Origin: Boswellia sacra
Lineage: Eukaryota; Streptophyta; Magnoliopsida; Sapindales; Burseraceae
Assembly (NCBI GenBank): GCA_013180625.2
Contig: SNVD02009765.1
Coordinates: 62,001-126,000 of the forward strand
Direction of reading: 5' to 3'
Length of the DNA: 64,000 bases
The notes under the pieces are model-generated. The model was not told where the DNA came from and searched no databases. It saw nothing but the letters and a program-made list of their open reading frames with translations. The stretch's first letter is position 1; each line of letters starts with the position of its first letter. Position numbers and translations under genes: made by a program. This document shows, piece by piece, positions 59,270 through 64,000 of the stretch.

Positions 59270-60590
59270 ATACCACAGACTTTATTTATCATTTATTTAT
59301 TCATTTTTTACTTCATTTTGCATTAGAAGATTTTATATTTTGTTTTCATTGTCATATAAAGGATTGTTTGTTTGATTTTTCACCTTTATTTCTTTTTTTA
59401 GATTTTGATATGTGAATGAATTTATAGCTTCGTACAAATCTAATAGTAGGTTTACTTCAACTTAATAAATTGTTTAAAAGTATAATTTCTCTATCAATCC
59501 ACAGAGAATATTAACTTGATTACAAGAAGACTCTCATTATTATTATTAAATCATTTGGATTAGAGCCCCTATTGGACTCTATTTTTAAACATTATAGAGA
59601 TGATAAAGTTTGTACTGAATGTAAATCTAGCATTAGGCCAAATGGTGTCCATGCTTCATAGAAAAATATTCTAACAAAGATGAGAAATGTTGTCCATGAA
59701 AGTAATTAATTAATTAATCTATGATATATTATTATCAGTTAAGGAAGCTAGTGCAGCTAGTGCATGCTCCCACTTTGCAGTGATCCCGCTGTCTCCTATT
59801 TCTTCGTTCAAAACCTTAAATCTTGAGAATAAATGAGACTAGCTTAGCATCTAAAGCTTTTACCCTTTCAATGTTAGAAAACTAAGGACATCATAGCTAG
59901 GGTTTATATTTGTACAAAATAATATATTGATAGTATCTCTACTCTTTCTTTCTCTTCAACATTTTCCAAGATATGACATTGCTGGGTCCAAAAGTATAAA
60001 AAAAAGTGGCACCGTGTCACACTAAAGATTGTTTGCATACATATTTCAAATATTTTATATAAAAAAATTAAGGGTATTAGCACGATAGCTATAATGTTTG
60101 AATAAATTATTAGTTCCTTAAAAATTGTTTAATTAAGTTTTATTGATTAAAGGAGGATATTTTGATGGATGTCTCACTTCCTATAAACATTTTCAATGTT
60201 ATCTACTTTGTTTGTTACATATGAAGAAAGTTTGAATTTAGGTTTCTAATTAATTAGTATGATTTTGGTTTTACTATTTAATGTATTATGTTATGTTATA
60301 GAGCAATGTTAGTCTTTCAAAAAAGTTCCCAAAGGATATAGCGGTGATATCTCACAACCACATTAATCATATGAATTCTTTTGTATTCTCTAATTCTCTG
60401 TGTGATATTTCGAATTACAAATAATTTATGGTTTGTCGATTGTGCTTGATGATAAACAAAATTAATATTGATGGCTAGTAGCTCAAAGGGATGTTTAATT
60501 TATGTTTTTTTCTAAAATTATTCTTTTCCAAAAATAAATAGGTCATACACGCACATATCATCTATCTCTTTTCAAATTTCAAAATAATAA

Positions 60591-61262
60591 TTATGATATC
60601 TGCTACTTTTGGTACAATGCGGCTGAAGGACTTTCATCCAATGAACACATGGAAGAAGATGGAAAGGAATGTTATCATTCATGTCTTAAAGGATGACCTT
60701 GGGTATGTTTGTTGCATTTGTGGATTAACTGGAGGAGGCATTGAGACCATAATTGAGATGCAGTTCAAGAAGGTAAGATTATTTTTGTTTATTCATTTCA
60801 TCCTAATTTTCGGCCATCTAATGTGTAAAATGGATAGAATATTACTTAATAATGGAAAAGTTCTAAATTCATATGTTAGGATTTTTGTTGTCCTACCATG
60901 TCATTGAAGTTAGTCTATGCTTATGATTCAAATATGATATCTTATTAGCTAATTTTGCTTGTTGAAAATTTTATTGCTCTTGATTTCGAATTTTCTTTTG
61001 TCAAATTTAGGCCAAAAGGAAGTTGTTTGAAGATGATTTAATGGTGATTGACATTTGTGCTTACCCTAGCCACTCACATTTCGCTTGTAATGTAATGGGC
61101 TTCTCCATCTCCATCTCCATCTCATTTTTCATTAAGACTTGCTCGAATAGGAGAAAAACATAGCTGATAGTGACTATTATGAGCATGATTTGGGCATGAA
61201 ATGAAGATGATGGTCTGAGGGATATTTGGCAGGAGATGAATATGGCATTAGCATGGTCCAAG
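60591..61262 (+). pseudogene. DRD1/CHR35-CLASSY-like exon pair, plus unit 7
   Basis: Best-preserved key residues. Exon A (about 60591-60772) reads LKDDLGYVCCICGLTGGGIE then TIIEMQFKK, keeping the CxxC pair that the minus units lost; its expected acceptor AG is AA. Exon B (61011-61262) begins after ATTTAG and ends NEDDGLRDIWQEMNMALAWS followed by K and AAG/GTACC. The two halves of exon B lie in different frames, so the unit is still a relic. Confidence 0.72.
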
Positions 61263-62616
61263 GTACCACTGACGTTATTCATTCTTTACATTCATTTTGG
61301 ATTAGATGATTTTATATGTTTATTTTACTTATTGTGTAAAGGATTTTAAAGGATTGTTTGTCTGTTTCCAACTTTCCTTCTTCTTTTAGATCTTAGCATG
61401 TGAATGAATTTATAGTTTCTTACAAACCTAGTAGTAGGTTTACTTCAGCTTAATAAATCGCCTAAAACTATAATCACTCCATCAATCCACAAAGAATATT
61501 AACTTGATTAAAAGAAGAGTCTCACTATTCTTACTAAATCATCTGGATTGAAGTCCATACTGGACTTTCTTCTTATTATATTAAATTTGATATTTTTTAA
61601 CACGATGAAGAGCATAATTTTTGTATACAATGTAGATCTAGCATTAGGCCAAACAATGTCCATGGTTCATAACAAAATATTCTAGGAAGGATGAGAAATG
61701 CTTTCTAGTAAAGTAATTAATTAATTAATATGTGATATATTGTTATCAGTCAAGAAACTAGTGCATGCTCCCACTCCAGATAGATCTCGTTCCCTCTTCT
61801 TTATCCTTTCGAAACCTTATATCTTGAGAATGAATAAGACTAGTTTAGCATTAAAAGCTTTTATCTTTCAGTGTTAAAGAACAGAGGGACATCTAGCTGG
61901 GGTTTATATTTATATAGAATAAAAAATTGACGGTGTCTATGCTTTTTTTTTTCCTCTTCAACATTTTCTAAGACATGAGATTGTTGGGTCCGAAAGTATG
62001 AAATAAGTGGCAACGTATCATACTAAAGATAGTTTGCATCCATATTCTGAAAATTTTATGTAAAAAATAAATTAAGGGCATTAGCATGATAGCTATAAGG
62101 TTTCTATGAATCATTTATTAGTTACTATTAATAATGTTTTAATTAACTTGTGTTAGTTATAAGAAGAGATTTTGATGGATGCATCACTTTAACTTCTTTG
62201 TTTGTTACATATAAACAATGTTTGTATTTAGGTTTTTAATTAATTGGTATGATTTGGATTTTACAATTAAATGTCTTATGTTATGTTGTAGAGTAATACT
62301 AGTATTTCGAAAAGGTTCCCAAAGAATATGGCAAGAGATATTTCACAACCAATAGAATCATAAGAATTCTTTTGTATTCTCCAGTTCTCTGCGTGATATT
62401 TCTAATTATGAAGAATTTATGGTCTATCGATTGTGCTTGATGATAAAAAAATTAATATTGATGGCTAGTTGTTCAAAAGTGTATTTAATTTAAGCTTGTT
62501 TCTAAAATTATTCTTTTTTCAAGAATATGGAGGTTATACACACAGTTATTCTTTTTCAAGAATATAGAGGTCATATACACACAACAACTGTCACTTTTCA
62601 AATTTTGAAATAATAG

Positions 62617-63281
62617 TCACGGTATTCTGCTCTTTTGTATGATGCGGCTGAAGGCAATTAATCTAATAAACACATGGAAGAAGATGAAGAAGACTGTTAT
62701 CATTCTTATGTCTTAAAGGATGACGTTGGGCATGTTTGTCACTTTTTTGGATTTATTGGAAAAGGTATTAAGACCCTAATTGAGATGCAATTCAAGAAGG
62801 TAAGATTCTTTTTGTTTATTCATTTTATCCTAATTTCCTGCCTTTTAATATACAAAATTGATAGAATATTGCATAAGAATGGAAAGGTTCTAAAGTCATA
62901 GGTTGAGATTTATATTGTCATCCGCGTCATAGAGGTTTGTCCAAGCATATGATTCAATTTTGATGTCTTATTAGCTAATTTTGCTCATTGAAAATTTTAT
63001 TGCTCTCGATTTTGAATTTTCTCTTGTTAAATTTAGGCCAAAGAAAGCTGTCTGGAGACGATTTGGAGATGACTGGCATTCGTGCTCACCCTAAGCTTCA
63101 TATTTCACTTGTAATGTTAGGGGCTACTCAATCTCCATCTCATTTTTTTAATCAATACTTGCTCAAACAGGAGAAAAACATAGCCAACAGTGACTATTCT
63201 AAGCATGATTTGGACAAGGAATAAAGATGATGGTTTCGAGGATCATGGCTTGAGATGAATATGGCATTACAACGTTTCATT
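62617..63281 (+). pseudogene. DRD1/CHR35-CLASSY-like exon pair, plus unit 8
   Basis: Exon A about 62617-62799 (MEEDEEDCYHSYVLKDDVGH, VCHFFGFIGKG, EMQFKK). Exon B 63037-63281 (KLSGDDLEMTGIRAHPK), broken before EMNMAL by stops. Its donor is mutated (TTCAT/TGTACG). The next exon A would lie beyond the window. Confidence 0.7.
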
Positions 63282-64000
63282 GTACGAATGACTTTATTTA
63301 TCATTTATTTATTCATTCCTTATATTTATTTTGCATTAGAAGATTTTATATGTTTGTTTTCATTATTGCATTATTTTCATTATAGTATAAAGGATTGTAA
63401 AGGATTTTATTTCTCATCTTTTTTTCTTTGTTTTTTTTGGATCTTGGCATGTGAATGAATTAATATGTGTTATATTGTTATCAGTCAAGGAAACTAGTGC
63501 AAGATCCCATGCTAGATTGATCTCGTTCCCTCTTCTTTCTTGTTTCAAAATCTTATATCTTGAGAATGAATAAGAAGAATTTAGCATTAAAAGCTTTTAC
63601 ATTTCAGTGTTAAAGAACTGAGTGATATCTAGCCAGGGTTTATATTTATATAGAATAAAAAATTGATAGTGTCTAAGCTTTTCTTCCTCTTCAACATTTT
63701 CCAAGACATGAGATTGTTGGGTCCAAAAGTGTGAAACAAGTGGCAAGGTGCCATACCAATGATAGTTTGCATACATATTCTGAAAATTTTATATAAAAAA
63801 TAAATTAAGGGTATTAGCACGATAGCTATAAGGTTTCTATGAATCATTAATTAATTACTATTAATAATGTTTTAATTAAGTTATGTTAGTTATAAGAAGA
63901 GATTCTGATGGATGTATCACTTTAACTTCTTTGTTTGTTTCATATAAAAAATGTTTGTATTTAGGTTTTTAATAAATTGGTATGATTTGGATTTTACTAT

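Larger units (their letters stand above)
51060..64000. repeat. Tandem and inverted array of a ~1.7-kb unit with RdDM-remodeler exons
   Basis: On the minus strand the same point of the unit recurs at 51545, 53273, 55000 and 56784, giving periods of 1728, 1727 and 1784 bp. On the plus strand corresponding points lie near 58116, 59269, 61262 and 63281, with periods of about 1153, 1993 and 2019 bp. The orientation switches at about 57297. Between 57300 and 59410 a different 1153-bp direct repeat, beginning GCTTGGAGT.TGGAGAGAAG, separates the arms. Block 51060-51330 reappears inverted at about 59430-59720 and 61410-61740. The array runs out of the window on the right. Confidence 0.9.

Overview
The window is nuclear DNA of a flowering plant, most likely a eudicot. 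The supporting signs are long AT-rich intergenic DNA, short GT-AG introns, MULE, hAT and Tourist-type transposons, a Tat-type Ty3/gypsy element, Copia and L1-type LINE relics, and coding exons related to plant NLR coiled-coil domains and plant RNA-directed DNA methylation (RdDM) remodelers. The species cannot be told from the sequence. There is no rRNA, no convincing functional tRNA and no CRISPR. Most of the window is transposon or pseudogene sequence. The only uninterrupted host-like reading frame of convincing length is the coiled-coil gene at 23020-23520.

Layout. 1-3.8 kb: a dead MULE transposase gene with SWIM and zinc-knuckle ends. 4.2-5.1 kb: the 3' end of a Copia element with its 3' LTR. 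5.1-9.3 kb: the first copy of a coiled-coil (CC) gene family, split by nested hAT-like and MULE-like elements. 9.3-13.8 kb: AT-rich intergenic DNA. 13.8-22.1 kb: a complete-ended Tat-type LTR retrotransposon with two 382-bp LTRs. It keeps gag and protease, has lost reverse transcriptase, RNase H and most of integrase, and carries a spliced antisense gene, two families of tandem repeats and what looks like a captured fragment of a host BIG/UBR4-like gene. 22.4-24.3 kb: the intact CC gene. 25.1-28.4 kb: an L1-type LINE ORF2 relic with a hAT element at its 5' end. 30.0-34.7 kb: a second, frameshifted CC gene with a Tourist-like element in its long intron. 35.1-37.4 kb: a LINE with 5' UTR, ORF1 and 3' tail but no ORF2, bounded by a perfect 15-bp target duplication. 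38.5-50 kb: further copies or pieces of the CC gene unit, one broken by a 204-bp MITE. One unit's 5' leader is joined to an unrelated three-helix membrane protein (46.7-47.4 kb). Tourist-like and hAT-like elements are interspersed.

51-64 kb: a tandem array with a period of about 1.7 kb on the minus strand, then an inverted array of the same units on the plus strand. Each unit carries two degenerate exons that read like the region upstream of the helicase domain of a DRD1/CHR35 or CLASSY-type SNF2 remodeler of the RdDM pathway. The head-to-head layout could fold into long double-stranded RNA if transcribed.

The host content is therefore two locally amplified families: a CC-domain NLR relative at 5-50 kb and an RdDM-remodeler exon pair at 51-64 kb. 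Shared non-coding first exons and promoters tie the first family together. All family assignments come from reading the sequence; no database search was run.
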